Shown here one piece after another: positions 15,703 to 23,236 of a DNA stretch of 23,296 bases; the stretch's first letter is position 1, and every line of letters starts with the position of its first letter. A model generated the notes under the pieces. The model ran no database searches, was not told the DNA's origin, and saw only the letters and a program-made list of their open reading frames with translations. The translations under genes and the position numbers were made by a program. This stretch comes from Muribaculaceae bacterium (GTDB taxonomy: Bacteria > Bacteroidota > Bacteroidia > Bacteroidales > Muribaculaceae). The DNA is taken from the NCBI GenBank assembly GCA_017557665.1, contig JAFYYI010000037.1, forward strand, positions 1 through 23,296, read 5' to 3'.

Positions 15703-15749
15703 GTTATCATAAAGTGATTATCATTTTATGATAATTATATTGTGATAAT
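15703..15749. repeat. 47-nt palindrome with four symmetric TGATAA half-sites
   Basis: Two 22-nt arms (15703-15724 and 15728-15749) flank a TTT centre; 17 of 22 pairs are Watson-Crick and four more are G-U on the plus-strand RNA. It contains TTATCA at 15704 and 15718 and TGATAA at 15729 and 15743, in the pattern site-N8-site-N5-site-N8-site about the centre. The right arm overlaps the putative -33 box of the ATPase gene, so it could be a repressor operator, an AT-rich transcript end for the S41 gene, or both. Confidence 0.6.
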
Positions 15750-15771
15750 TTGTGAAATTGTTGTATCTTTG
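15740..15771 (+). promoter_or_regulatory. Promoter of the AAA ATPase-dgt unit
   Basis: TTG (15740-15742), a 21-nt spacer and TATCTTTG (15764-15771), an exact TAnnTTTG. A start near 15778 leaves about 19 nt before the ATG at 15797, and it rules out the upstream in-frame GTG at 15752. The -33 box lies inside the palindrome at 15703-15749. Confidence 0.6.
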
Positions 15772-15796
15772 CAGCGAGTATCAAAGCAAAAGTGAT

Positions 15797-16927
15797 ATGA
15801 AAAACCCATTTGTAACCAATGGTTATGCTGGCGAGCATTACTTCTGTGACCGCGTGGAGGAGACCCGGCGGCTTACAGACCTGTTGACTAACGGGAATAA
15901 TGTGGCACTGATTTCACCGCGCCGCTTGGGAAAGACTGACCTCATCCGTCATAGTTTTGCCCAGTCTGAAATCAAAGACAATTATTACACATTCATGATT
16001 GACATCTATGCCACATCTTCTTTGCAAGATTTTGTCAACTCTCTTGGCCGCAGTGTTATTGATGCACTCAAACCCTTTGGATCTAAGATGTTGCAGCGTT
16101 TTATGGATATTGTTTCCTCGTTGCGAGCTGACATTGCGTTTGATGTCTTCGGGCAGCCATCATTTGGTGTTAGCATGGGGGCCATCGATAATCCAGAAAC
16201 CTCGCTGGAAGAAATTTTCAGGTTCCTTGAGAAAGCCGACCGTCCGTGTTTGGTTGCCATCGACGAGTTCCAGCAGATTGCAACTTATAGTACCAATTCC
16301 AATATTGAGGCACTGTTGCGCACCCACATCCAACGCTGCCGTAATGCCAACTTCATCTTTGCTGGTTCACAACGTCACTTGATGGATAAGATGTTTACAT
16401 CCCCATCTCGCCCTTTTTATCAGTCTGTGGCTCTGCTGAATCTTAAGCCCCTTCAATTGGAAGTATATCAAGATTTTTGTGTCGGTTTATTTGCTGAGAG
16501 TGCCAAGGCACTCAATCCCGAAGTCGTTAAAAAGGTCTATCAAGATTTCAATGGTGTGACCGCCTACATGCAACGTTTGATGAACGTCCTGTATATGCGT
16601 ACTCCACAAGGAGAGACTTGCTCGGTTGACATGATTGATGATGCCATATCTTATACTCTGGATATGGCTAGTGATACCTACGAGGCGTTGTTGCGCCAGA
16701 TGCCCGAAAAGCAACGCAATGTTTTTATCGCCATCGCCATCGAGGGTGAGGTAGCGAATGTGACAAGTGGAGCCTTTGCCCGCAAATATCATTTGCCGTC
16801 GGCCAGCTCGGTTAATTCGGCGGTCAAGGGCTTACTGGCTAAAGATTTCATTACACTAGGCAAGAATGGCTATCAGGCTTACGATAAATTGTTTGCCTTG
16901 TGGGTAAAACGATATATGAATATTTGA
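15797..16927 (+). CDS. AAA-type P-loop ATPase (archaeal ATPase-like, ATPase_2 group)
   Basis: A 376-residue cytosolic ATPase. Walker A is ISPRRLGKTD (39-48; K46, T47), Walker B CLVAIDEFQQI (151-161; D156, E157), and a sensor-like FAGSQRHLM follows (188-196). The C-terminal part (about 300-376, with LPSASSVNSAVKGLLAKDFI) looks like a winged-helix domain. This architecture matches the archaeal-type ATPase family, frequent in Bacteroidota as lineage-specific copies, whose functions are mostly unknown. The start at 15797 (MKNPFVTNGYAGEHYFCDR) is chosen because a promoter -7 box overlaps the longer frame. It looks less GC-rich than dgt, which begins 12 nt after it. Regulation probably involves the 47-nt palindrome upstream. 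A role in DNA or nucleotide-linked stress is possible but unproven. Confidence 0.85.
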   Translation: MKNPFVTNGYAGEHYFCDRVEETRRLTDLLTNGNNVALISPRRLGKTDLIRHSFAQSEIKDNYYTFMIDIYATSSLQDFVNSLGRSVIDALKPFGSKMLQRFMDIVSSLRADIAFDVFGQPSFGVSMGAIDNPETSLEEIFRFLEKADRPCLVAIDEFQQIATYSTNSNIEALLRTHIQRCRNANFIFAGSQRHLMDKMFTSPSRPFYQSVALLNLKPLQLEVYQDFCVGLFAESAKALNPEVVKKVYQDFNGVTAYMQRLMNVLYMRTPQGETCSVDMIDDAISYTLDMASDTYEALLRQMPEKQRNVFIAIAIEGEVANVTSGAFARKYHLPSASSVNSAVKGLLAKDFITLGKNGYQAYDKLFALWVKRYMNI

Positions 16928-16939
16928 TTCAATGATGAT

Positions 16940-18274
16940 ATGGAACGCATGAATTGGGACCGATTGATATCGGACAAACGACTGGGACTGGAGCATTACC
17001 ACGACAACAAGGGTGGGGGAGTCAGGAGCGATTTTGAGCGCGACTACGACCGCCTGGTGTTTTCGTCACCCTTCCGCCGCCTGCAGAACAAGACGCAGGT
17101 TTTCCCGCTGCCCGACAGCATCTTTGTGCACAACCGCTTGACCCACAGCTTGGAGGTGTCGAGCGTGGGCAAGTCGATGGCGCGTGAAATCGCTATCCGC
17201 CTCAAGCCGCGCTATGCTGCTGAGCCATGGGTCGACAAACTGCGCGACATCGGCGAAATCGTCGCTGCCGCCTGTCTGGCGCACGACCTGGGTAACCCGC
17301 CGTTCGGCCACTCGGGCGAGAAGACCATCGGGGCCTACTTCAGCGAGGGTCGAGGGCTGGAATTTAAGGACAAGTTCACCATTGAGCAGTGGAACGACCT
17401 CGTCCATTTCGAGGGCAATGCCAACTCGTTCCGTACCCTTGTTCACCAGTTCAAGGGCCGCCGACCCGGCGGATTCGCGATGACTTACTCGACGCTGGCT
17501 GCCATCGTCAAGTATCCTTATTCGTCGATGCATGCCGGAGAGAAAGGCAAGTTCGGATTTTTCACCACCGAGAAAGACATCTTTGTGCGCATCGCCGACG
17601 AGTTGGGCGTTATCCGACTCGAGGAGGACCGCTACTGCCGTCACCCCCTCGTCTATATCGTTGAGGCGGCCGACGACATCTGCTACCAGATCATGGACAT
17701 CGAGGATGGCCACAAACTCAAGATTATCGGCACCGACGAGACCATCAACCTGCTACTGGGCTTTTTCACCGAAGAGCGTCAGGCGCACCTGCGTGAGCAC
17801 ATGGAGCGCGTCGCCGACCCCAACGAGAAGATTGCCTACCTGCGTTCCTGCATCGTCGGTCTGCTGGTGGAGCAGTGTGCCGCTGCCTTTGCCAATCACG
17901 AGGAGGAAATCATGGAGGGACGTTTCGAGAGCAGCCTCATCGACTGTATCGACCCGCTGCCGGCCAACGCTTATCAAGCGTGCAGCACTTTGGCTCGGGC
18001 GCGTCTGTATCGTGCAAGCTACGTTCTTGATGTAGACCTGGCAGGTAACCGCATCATCAACCTGCTGCTCGATAAGCTGATCGAGGCCGTCATGCACCCC
18101 GAGCGCAACTATTCCCAGTTGCTGATGAACAAATTTCCGCAGCAGTATGATGTCTTCGCTCCCACGCTGTTCGAGCAAGTTCAGGCCGTGCTAGACCACA
18201 TCAGCGCCATGACCGACGTCTATGCCCTCAACCTCTACCGCCAGCTCAGCGGCATCTCCATCCCCACCGTATAA
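16940..18274 (+). CDS. dgt: Deoxyguanosinetriphosphate triphosphohydrolase (dGTPase)
   Basis: HD-domain hydrolase converting dGTP (and in some homologues other dNTPs) to the nucleoside and triphosphate. It is 444 residues. The metal site is visible: H69 (NRLTHSLEV), H115-D116 (CLAHDLGNPPFGH) and D245 or D246 (VEAADDICY). The substrate-site patterns PFRRLQNKTQVF (44-55) and HFEGNANSFR (156-165) are typical of dGTPases. The start may be the ATG at 16940 or the one three codons on (MNWDRLIS), which better matches the usual N-terminus. No separate promoter is visible in the 12-nt gap after the ATPase, so it is probably read from that gene's promoter. In Bacteroides I recall dgt preceding lpxD; here it ends against a convergent GH92 gene. 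Confidence 0.94.
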   Translation: MERMNWDRLISDKRLGLEHYHDNKGGGVRSDFERDYDRLVFSSPFRRLQNKTQVFPLPDSIFVHNRLTHSLEVSSVGKSMAREIAIRLKPRYAAEPWVDKLRDIGEIVAAACLAHDLGNPPFGHSGEKTIGAYFSEGRGLEFKDKFTIEQWNDLVHFEGNANSFRTLVHQFKGRRPGGFAMTYSTLAAIVKYPYSSMHAGEKGKFGFFTTEKDIFVRIADELGVIRLEEDRYCRHPLVYIVEAADDICYQIMDIEDGHKLKIIGTDETINLLLGFFTEERQAHLREHMERVADPNEKIAYLRSCIVGLLVEQCAAAFANHEEEIMEGRFESSLIDCIDPLPANAYQACSTLARARLYRASYVLDVDLAGNRIINLLLDKLIEAVMHPERNYSQLLMNKFPQQYDVFAPTLFEQVQAVLDHISAMTDVYALNLYRQLSGISIPTV

Positions 18275-18282
18275 TAATAGGC

Positions 18283-18437
18283 AATGATATAGTTGTTGGC
18301 CCAAACCCTGCGGGGCTAATGCGAATTACACGAATCAGACCAATTAACGCGAATTTTTAATATTATTCGTGAAATTCGTTTATTTAGCGAAATTCGCATT
18401 AAAAAACCTTCAGGGTCAACTCCTATATCGTTCCCAA
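18283..18437. repeat. 155-bp nested palindromic element between convergent genes
   Basis: Between the stops of dgt and GH92, three nested arms mirror each other: GATATAG (18286-18292) with CTATATC (18423-18429), ACCCTG (18305-18310) with CAGGGT (18411-18416), and TAATGCGAATT (18317-18327) with AATTCGCATTA (18391-18401). Inside, CACGAAT (18329-18335) pairs with ATTCGTG (18365-18371). The AATTCG-rich core resembles palindromic intergenic repeats seen in Bacteroidales genomes. It may terminate both convergent transcripts; there are A/T-runs near the inner arm. Confidence 0.65.
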
Positions 18438-18457
18438 TAAAAAAGGACTACGAAGGC

Positions 18458-20686
18458 CTATGGGCGCCTCTCACTCATGACAAACTCCAGCGTTCCACCC
18501 GCCATGATGTCTTGATGCCTGAGTTTAAAGCCCTGCAGCCGCTTGCCGTTGAGACGAGTTTCCTTGACGTATATACCCTTGTCGCCCTTGCGGATGATGG
18601 TAAACTCCTTGCCGCCAGCCAAGTGCAGCGTGGCACGTTGGAATAGTGGCGTGCCGATGACATATTCGGCAGCGCCTGCATTGAAGGGATAGAAGCCTAA
18701 TGCCGAGAAAATGTACCAGGCCGACATCTGTCCGCAGTCATCGTTGCCCGCATAGCCTGCTGGAGTGGCATTATAGAATTCGGAGCGCACTTGGTTGACC
18801 AGTTCTTGAGTGCGCCAAGGACGACCGGCGAAGTTGTAGAAATAGACAGTGTGGTGGCTGGGCTCGTTGCCGTGGGCATACTGGCCGATGAACGCCGAGG
18901 CATTGCCGTTAGTCTCACGGTTGGCGGTAGTTAGGCTGAAATTCTCATCTAATTTCTTCAGAAATGCTTTCTTGCCACCCATCAGCTCGATGAATTGCTC
19001 GGGTGCATGAGGCACAAACCACAGGTATTGCCAGGCGTTCCCCTCAATAAAGCTGTTGTCCTCATAGCTGAGCGGGTCAAATGGCTCAACCCATTGCCCG
19101 TTGTCGTCACGTGCCCTGAAGAACCCCGTTTTTTCATCAAACAGGTTTTTATAGTTAGTCGCCCTCTGGGCAAAGTGTTGATAGTCGCCAGTGTGCCCCA
19201 AGTGCGCGGCAACGGCAGCGACGCACCAGTCGTCAAATGCCTGCTCCAGTGTGATGGAAACCGAAGAACCCTGCTTGTTGCAGGGCATGTAGCCCAGTTG
19301 TTCCCACAGGTCAAACGGCGAGTTGGTGTGCGGCCTTGTGCTACTCTCGACCATCGCTCGATAGGCTTTCTCAACATCGATGCCGGGCAGGTCGGCGAGA
19401 ATGGCATCGGCGATGACAGGAATGGCATGGTTGCCTATCATGCAGTAGTTCTCTTGTCCCCACAGGTCCCAGATGGGCAGGTAGCCATAGGTGTCGTGAT
19501 GGCGCACCATGTTGTTGACAAACTGTGCCGCCAGGTCGGGTTTGAGCAAGAGGTAAAGCGGATGTGCGGCGCGGAAGGTGTCCCACAGCGAGAATGTGGA
19601 GTGGTAACTCTGACCCTTGGGCATCTGGCGTATCTCGTAGTTGGTGTCCATGTATCGGCCATCGACATCGCTCATGGTGTTCGGCTGCAACAACACATGG
19701 TAGAGTCCGGTGTAGAAAATCTGCTTTTGCTCATCTGTGCCATCAATATCGATGCATGACAGCTGCCGCTGCCACTCGTCGTAGGCTTGACGGACATATT
19801 GGTCAAAATCCCAGCCAGAGGCTTCGGCGGCGAGGTTTCGACGTGCTCCATCGATATCGACCGCCGAGAGGGCGACCTTGACCGTCAATCGGCTATCACC
19901 TGCAGTGTCAAACGACAGGGCACAGCGCAGCGTGCGTCCGTTGATTACCGTAGCATCGCCCACCGTGCGCGTGCCGTCCATGAGCAGGTGCCCGGTGATG
20001 GGACGGGAAAATTCGGCGCGGAAATAGACTTTGCGCAGTTTGGCCCAGCCGGTGATGACGCGGTAGCCTTCCACCGTGTGATCATCGACAAGGCGGAGCT
20101 GGGCTTGGATGATGTCATAACTGCGGCGTCCGCTATAATAGGCCTGGCCGCGAAAGGTGGAGTGGTCGAGGTCAAGAATGACCTGTTGCGGCTTCCCTTG
20201 GGGGAAAGTATAGCGGTGGATGCCAGTACGGGTCGTTGCGCTGAGCTCGGCTTTTACTCCGCTTTCCTGAAGTAAAACCATATAGTATCCTGGAGATGCC
20301 GCTTCTTGCTCGTGTGAAAAAGTCTGCCCGAAGTTGCCTGTCGCCAGATACTCTGGAGTCACATTCCAGGTCACTGGCATGAGCGAGATGTCAAACAGGT
20401 CAGTACAGCCCGTGCCGCTCAAGTGGGTGTGGGAGATGGCGTAGATGCTGTCACGGTTGTAGTCATAGCCGGAGCAGGGATCCCAGGTCACCATCTGTTC
20501 GGTGTCGGGACTCACCTGCACCATTCCCTGTGGCATCGTGGCGCCGGGGAACGTGCTGCCGCTCAAGGCACCGGTGGCATCGGTCTGCGTGCCGATAAAC
20601 GGATTGACATATCGGGTGTAATCGGTTGTGGTGGCTTGGAGCAGCAATGTGCTCCACAGGGCTAGGAGTAGGATAGTCGGTTTCAT
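18458..20686 (-). CDS. GH92 alpha-mannosidase, exported
   Basis: Calcium-dependent exo-alpha-mannosidase of glycoside hydrolase family 92, acting on alpha-mannosides of N-glycans or yeast mannan. It is 742 residues with a Sec signal peptide (about 1-19) and no lipobox, so it is probably periplasmic. Family hallmarks are in order: YVNPFIGTQ (26-34), SGSTFPGATMPQGMVQVSPD (42-61), the ISHTHLSGTG loop (84-93), HGNEPSHH (about 605-612, E608) and GNDDCGQMSAWYIFSALGFY (about 647-666), which carries the catalytic acid residues in characterised members. The N-terminal beta-sandwich plus the alpha/alpha barrel accounts for the whole length. It is not embedded in a SusCD locus in this window. It has its own promoter at 20725-20755, back to back with hflX. 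Confidence 0.96.
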   Translation of the reverse strand: MKPTILLLALWSTLLLQATTTDYTRYVNPFIGTQTDATGALSGSTFPGATMPQGMVQVSPDTEQMVTWDPCSGYDYNRDSIYAISHTHLSGTGCTDLFDISLMPVTWNVTPEYLATGNFGQTFSHEQEAASPGYYMVLLQESGVKAELSATTRTGIHRYTFPQGKPQQVILDLDHSTFRGQAYYSGRRSYDIIQAQLRLVDDHTVEGYRVITGWAKLRKVYFRAEFSRPITGHLLMDGTRTVGDATVINGRTLRCALSFDTAGDSRLTVKVALSAVDIDGARRNLAAEASGWDFDQYVRQAYDEWQRQLSCIDIDGTDEQKQIFYTGLYHVLLQPNTMSDVDGRYMDTNYEIRQMPKGQSYHSTFSLWDTFRAAHPLYLLLKPDLAAQFVNNMVRHHDTYGYLPIWDLWGQENYCMIGNHAIPVIADAILADLPGIDVEKAYRAMVESSTRPHTNSPFDLWEQLGYMPCNKQGSSVSITLEQAFDDWCVAAVAAHLGHTGDYQHFAQRATNYKNLFDEKTGFFRARDDNGQWVEPFDPLSYEDNSFIEGNAWQYLWFVPHAPEQFIELMGGKKAFLKKLDENFSLTTANRETNGNASAFIGQYAHGNEPSHHTVYFYNFAGRPWRTQELVNQVRSEFYNATPAGYAGNDDCGQMSAWYIFSALGFYPFNAGAAEYVIGTPLFQRATLHLAGGKEFTIIRKGDKGIYVKETRLNGKRLQGFKLRHQDIMAGGTLEFVMSERRP

Positions 20687-20724
20687 ATATCAATAGGGTA
20701 GCAGTTGGTTTATCACATTTGGTG

Positions 20725-20755
20725 CAAAATTAATCAAAAATTGGCGGCGTCTCAA
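20725..20755 (-). promoter_or_regulatory. Promoter of the GH92 gene
   Basis: On the minus strand: TTG (20753-20755), a 20-nt spacer and TAATTTTG (20725-20732), an exact TAnnTTTG. Transcription should start near 20718, about 32 nt before the ATG at 20686. Confidence 0.65.
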
Positions 20756-20760
20756 CAATC

Positions 20761-20776
20761 TGCAAATATATTTGCA
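20761..20776. promoter_or_regulatory. 16-bp perfect palindrome, operator candidate
   Basis: TGCAAATATATTTGCA is its own reverse complement. It ends 28 nt from the -7 boxes of both divergent genes (28 nt each side), just upstream of where -33 boxes should lie, a place typical for an activator or a shared repressor. No regulator gene is adjacent. Confidence 0.55.
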
Positions 20777-20803
20777 ATCGTATTCGATTTGCGCTTTTTT
20801 TTT

Positions 20804-20811
20804 TAATTTTG
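20804..20811 (+). promoter_or_regulatory. -7 promoter element of hflX
   Basis: TAATTTTG, an exact TAnnTTTG, ends 23 nt before the hflX ATG. A run of ten T (20795-20804) precedes it, and no -33 TTTG lies at 19-21 nt, so activity may depend on a bound regulator or be weak. Confidence 0.5.
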
Positions 20812-20834
20812 CACCAAAAATAATATGTGACTCT

Positions 20835-22076
20835 ATGGGACTCATTGACGATAGCAAACGCATTAACGAAATAGATGTACAAGAGGAACGTGCCATCCTC
20901 GTGGGACTGATTACCCCCCAACAGGGCGAGGCAAAGACCAAAGAATACCTAGACGAACTCGAATTCCTCGCCGAAACGGCGGGCGCTACAACCGTACGTA
21001 CTTTCCTGCAGCGGTGTGACGGCCCCAACAGCACTTCCTATGTAGGCAAGGGAAAACTGGAGGAAATTGTGGCCTATGTCCAAGAGAACGACATCAGCCT
21101 CGTCATCTTTGATGATGACCTCACGCCTAAACAGGTCGCCTTTATTGAGAAGGCAGTACAAGTCAAGACACTTGACCGCACGAGCCACATCCTCGACATT
21201 TTTGCCAAGCGGGCCCAGACAGCCAGTGCCAAGATGCAGGTCGAACTGGCCCAGTACCAGTATTTGCTGCCCCGTTTGGCGGGCATGTGGACCCACTTGG
21301 AACGCCAGCGAGGCGGTATCGGTATGCGCGGCCCCGGTGAGACGCAGATCGAGACCGACCGCCGTATCGTCAAGACCAAGATTGCCCTGCTCAAGGAGAA
21401 ACTGGCCCAACTTGACAAGCAAAAGATCACTCAGCGCAAAAACCGCGGCAAACTCACCCGCATTGCGCTCGTGGGCTATACCAATGTGGGCAAATCCACG
21501 CTGATGAATGTGCTGAGCAAGAGCGAGGTGTTTGCCGAGAATAAACTCTTTGCGACACTTGACACCACTGTCCGCAAGGTCGTGATTTCCAATCTGCCTT
21601 TTCTGCTGACCGACACCGTCGGCTTCATCCGCAAGTTGCCCACCCATCTGGTGGAATCCTTCAAAAGCACGCTTGACGAGGTGCGCGACAGCGACATCCT
21701 CGTTCATGTCGTGGACATTTCCCATCCACAATTTGAGGAGCAGATCGAAGTGGTGAACCGCACGTTGCAGGAGGTGTGCGATGCCGGTGATAAGGAGATG
21801 ATCATGGTGTTCAATAAGATTGACCAGTTTACTTACACGCCCAAAGACGAGGATGACCTCACACCCCGACAGCGCGAGAATATCCCCCTGGAAGAGCTCC
21901 AGGAGAGTTGGATGGCACGCATGGGCGAGAACTGTGTCTTCATCAGCGCCAAGAAACAGCAGAATATCGACGCCCTCAGGAAACTGCTCTACAACAAAGC
22001 CAAGGCTGTCCATACAGCCCGCTTCCCCTATAATGACTTCCTTTACCAGACTTACGACGACCTGACAGAAGAATAA
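20835..22076 (+). CDS. hflX: GTPase HflX
   Basis: Ribosome-associated GTPase that in other bacteria splits stalled or hibernating 70S and 100S ribosomes after stress. With the ATG at 20835 (MGLIDDSKRINEIDVQ) it is 413 residues; a longer frame from a TTG at 20772 would run through the promoter and is rejected. The HflX-specific N-terminal domain carries SYVGKGKLEEI (68-78) and a basic region with GGIGMRGPGETQIETDRR (160-177). The G domain has G1 GYTNVGKST (214-222), G3 DTVGF (260-264), G4 NKID (327-330) and G5 SAK (371-373), all intact. An acidic insert (about 337-357) sits between G4 and G5. It diverges from GH92 and has no obvious partner; hfq is not adjacent. Confidence 0.95.
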   Translation: MGLIDDSKRINEIDVQEERAILVGLITPQQGEAKTKEYLDELEFLAETAGATTVRTFLQRCDGPNSTSYVGKGKLEEIVAYVQENDISLVIFDDDLTPKQVAFIEKAVQVKTLDRTSHILDIFAKRAQTASAKMQVELAQYQYLLPRLAGMWTHLERQRGGIGMRGPGETQIETDRRIVKTKIALLKEKLAQLDKQKITQRKNRGKLTRIALVGYTNVGKSTLMNVLSKSEVFAENKLFATLDTTVRKVVISNLPFLLTDTVGFIRKLPTHLVESFKSTLDEVRDSDILVHVVDISHPQFEEQIEVVNRTLQEVCDAGDKEMIMVFNKIDQFTYTPKDEDDLTPRQRENIPLEELQESWMARMGENCVFISAKKQQNIDALRKLLYNKAKAVHTARFPYNDFLYQTYDDLTEE

Positions 22077-22138
22077 GATTCATCCTGAAGAAAACAGCAT
22101 AGTTTTGATATTTTGCAGATTAAAAGGTAGAGTTGATA

Positions 22139-23179
22139 ATGGCTAATAACAGAATCATTTCATTCGATGTTCTTAGGATTCTTGCTGCATTCGCTGTCGT
22201 GATGTTGCATGTTACAAGTGACAGATTAACAACTTCTTTTCCTTCAAATGAGTGGGAAATCAGAAATGTGTACGACTCTTTTGTGCGATGGTGTGTACCG
22301 GTTTTTGTTATGATTTCGGGAGCATTATTTTTGAATCATGGAAGAAATGTCAATGTGGGTAGATTATACAAAAAGAATATTCTCCATCTTGTTTTCATTT
22401 TTTTTGCCTGGTCATTCATTTATGCGCTTTATTTAGCAATGGTTAAATGCGATCATAATATTTATAATATAATACGTAATATATTAGAAGGGCCTGTTCA
22501 TTTTTGGTTTTTGAAGATGCTGATTGGCTTATATGTTACGATTCCGATTTTAAGGATGATAACTCAGAATAAACAAGCAGAAGAATACTTTTTAATTGTA
22601 GCAATAGTTACAGTTTTCATCCTCCCAATGTTTTTTGCTTCTATCGGGTTAATTGATGAGTCTTATAAAAAATTTGCTCGTTTTCATTTTAGTACATATG
22701 GAATAAAGATTGCATCGGGTTTTGTAGGGTACTTTGTTCTTGGCCATTATCTCTTTACTTATCGATTGTCCAGCTCCGTGAAGAAGTTTTTATATATCCT
22801 GGGTTTGCTCAGTGTGTTATCAGTCATATTTCTCACACATTGGTATTGTCACCACATTAACCAATCGAGTGAGGTGTTTTATAAAAATCTAAATGTTTTC
22901 ACATTGTTTGAGTCCATTGCTGTTTATTTGGCAATCATTGAATTAAAAATACCCACGAAGTATTATCCTTCAGTAATCAGGTTATCAAATCTCAGTCTTG
23001 GTGTCTATCTTTCACATGTACTTGTGTTAATGCTGTTTCTTCACTTTTTGGGGATAGATTCCGGTTCATTGAATCCATTGTTTTTTATCCCGTGTTTTAG
23101 CTTAATCGTTTTTCTGTTATCATGTCTGATAGTTTCATTAATGATGAAAATACCGATATTGAACAAGTTGGTTGTGTAA
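22139..23179 (+). CDS. Acyltransferase-3 family membrane protein
   Basis: An integral membrane protein of 346 residues with about ten hydrophobic segments. The ATG at 22139 (MANNRIISFDVLRILAA) is preferred to a TTG two codons upstream. The N-terminal pattern FDVLRILAAFAVVMLHV, with R13 and H24, is the signature of acyltransferase-3 enzymes, which transfer acetyl or other acyl groups to sugars of surface polysaccharides, lipids or peptidoglycan. RWCVPVFVMISGALFL (about 50-65) is the second hallmark. The acceptor cannot be told from the sequence. The gene is markedly AT-rich, with rare-looking codons (ATA, AAA, TTA), unlike hflX 62 nt upstream, which suggests horizontal acquisition. No clear promoter is seen; TATTTTG near 22109-22115 is one base short of the -7 consensus. 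Confidence 0.88.
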   Translation: MANNRIISFDVLRILAAFAVVMLHVTSDRLTTSFPSNEWEIRNVYDSFVRWCVPVFVMISGALFLNHGRNVNVGRLYKKNILHLVFIFFAWSFIYALYLAMVKCDHNIYNIIRNILEGPVHFWFLKMLIGLYVTIPILRMITQNKQAEEYFLIVAIVTVFILPMFFASIGLIDESYKKFARFHFSTYGIKIASGFVGYFVLGHYLFTYRLSSSVKKFLYILGLLSVLSVIFLTHWYCHHINQSSEVFYKNLNVFTLFESIAVYLAIIELKIPTKYYPSVIRLSNLSLGVYLSHVLVLMLFLHFLGIDSGSLNPLFFIPCFSLIVFLLSCLIVSLMMKIPILNKLVV

Positions 23180-23236
23180 CCGAGATTATTAATTTGAAAA
23201 GTTACCCTTGAGGATCCCTGAATAAGCATCATTGAT

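Larger units (their letters stand above)
20718..20818. repeat. Symmetric divergent promoter region (16-bp inverted repeat around a central palindrome)
   Basis: TTTGGTGCAAAATTAA (20718-20733) is repeated exactly, inverted, as TTAATTTTGCACCAAA (20803-20818). Each copy contains the -7 box and predicted start of one of the two divergent genes. The midpoint (20768) coincides with the centre of the palindrome at 20761-20776. Confidence 0.8.

Noticed and set aside
15752..15796. GTG start for the AAA ATPase
   Set aside because: It overlaps the TATCTTTG promoter box; the ATG at 15797 fits the family start (NPF..NGY).
20772..20834. TTG start for hflX
   Set aside because: The added 21 residues would be encoded by the T-rich promoter region, including the -7 box; the ATG at 20835 gives the normal N-terminus.
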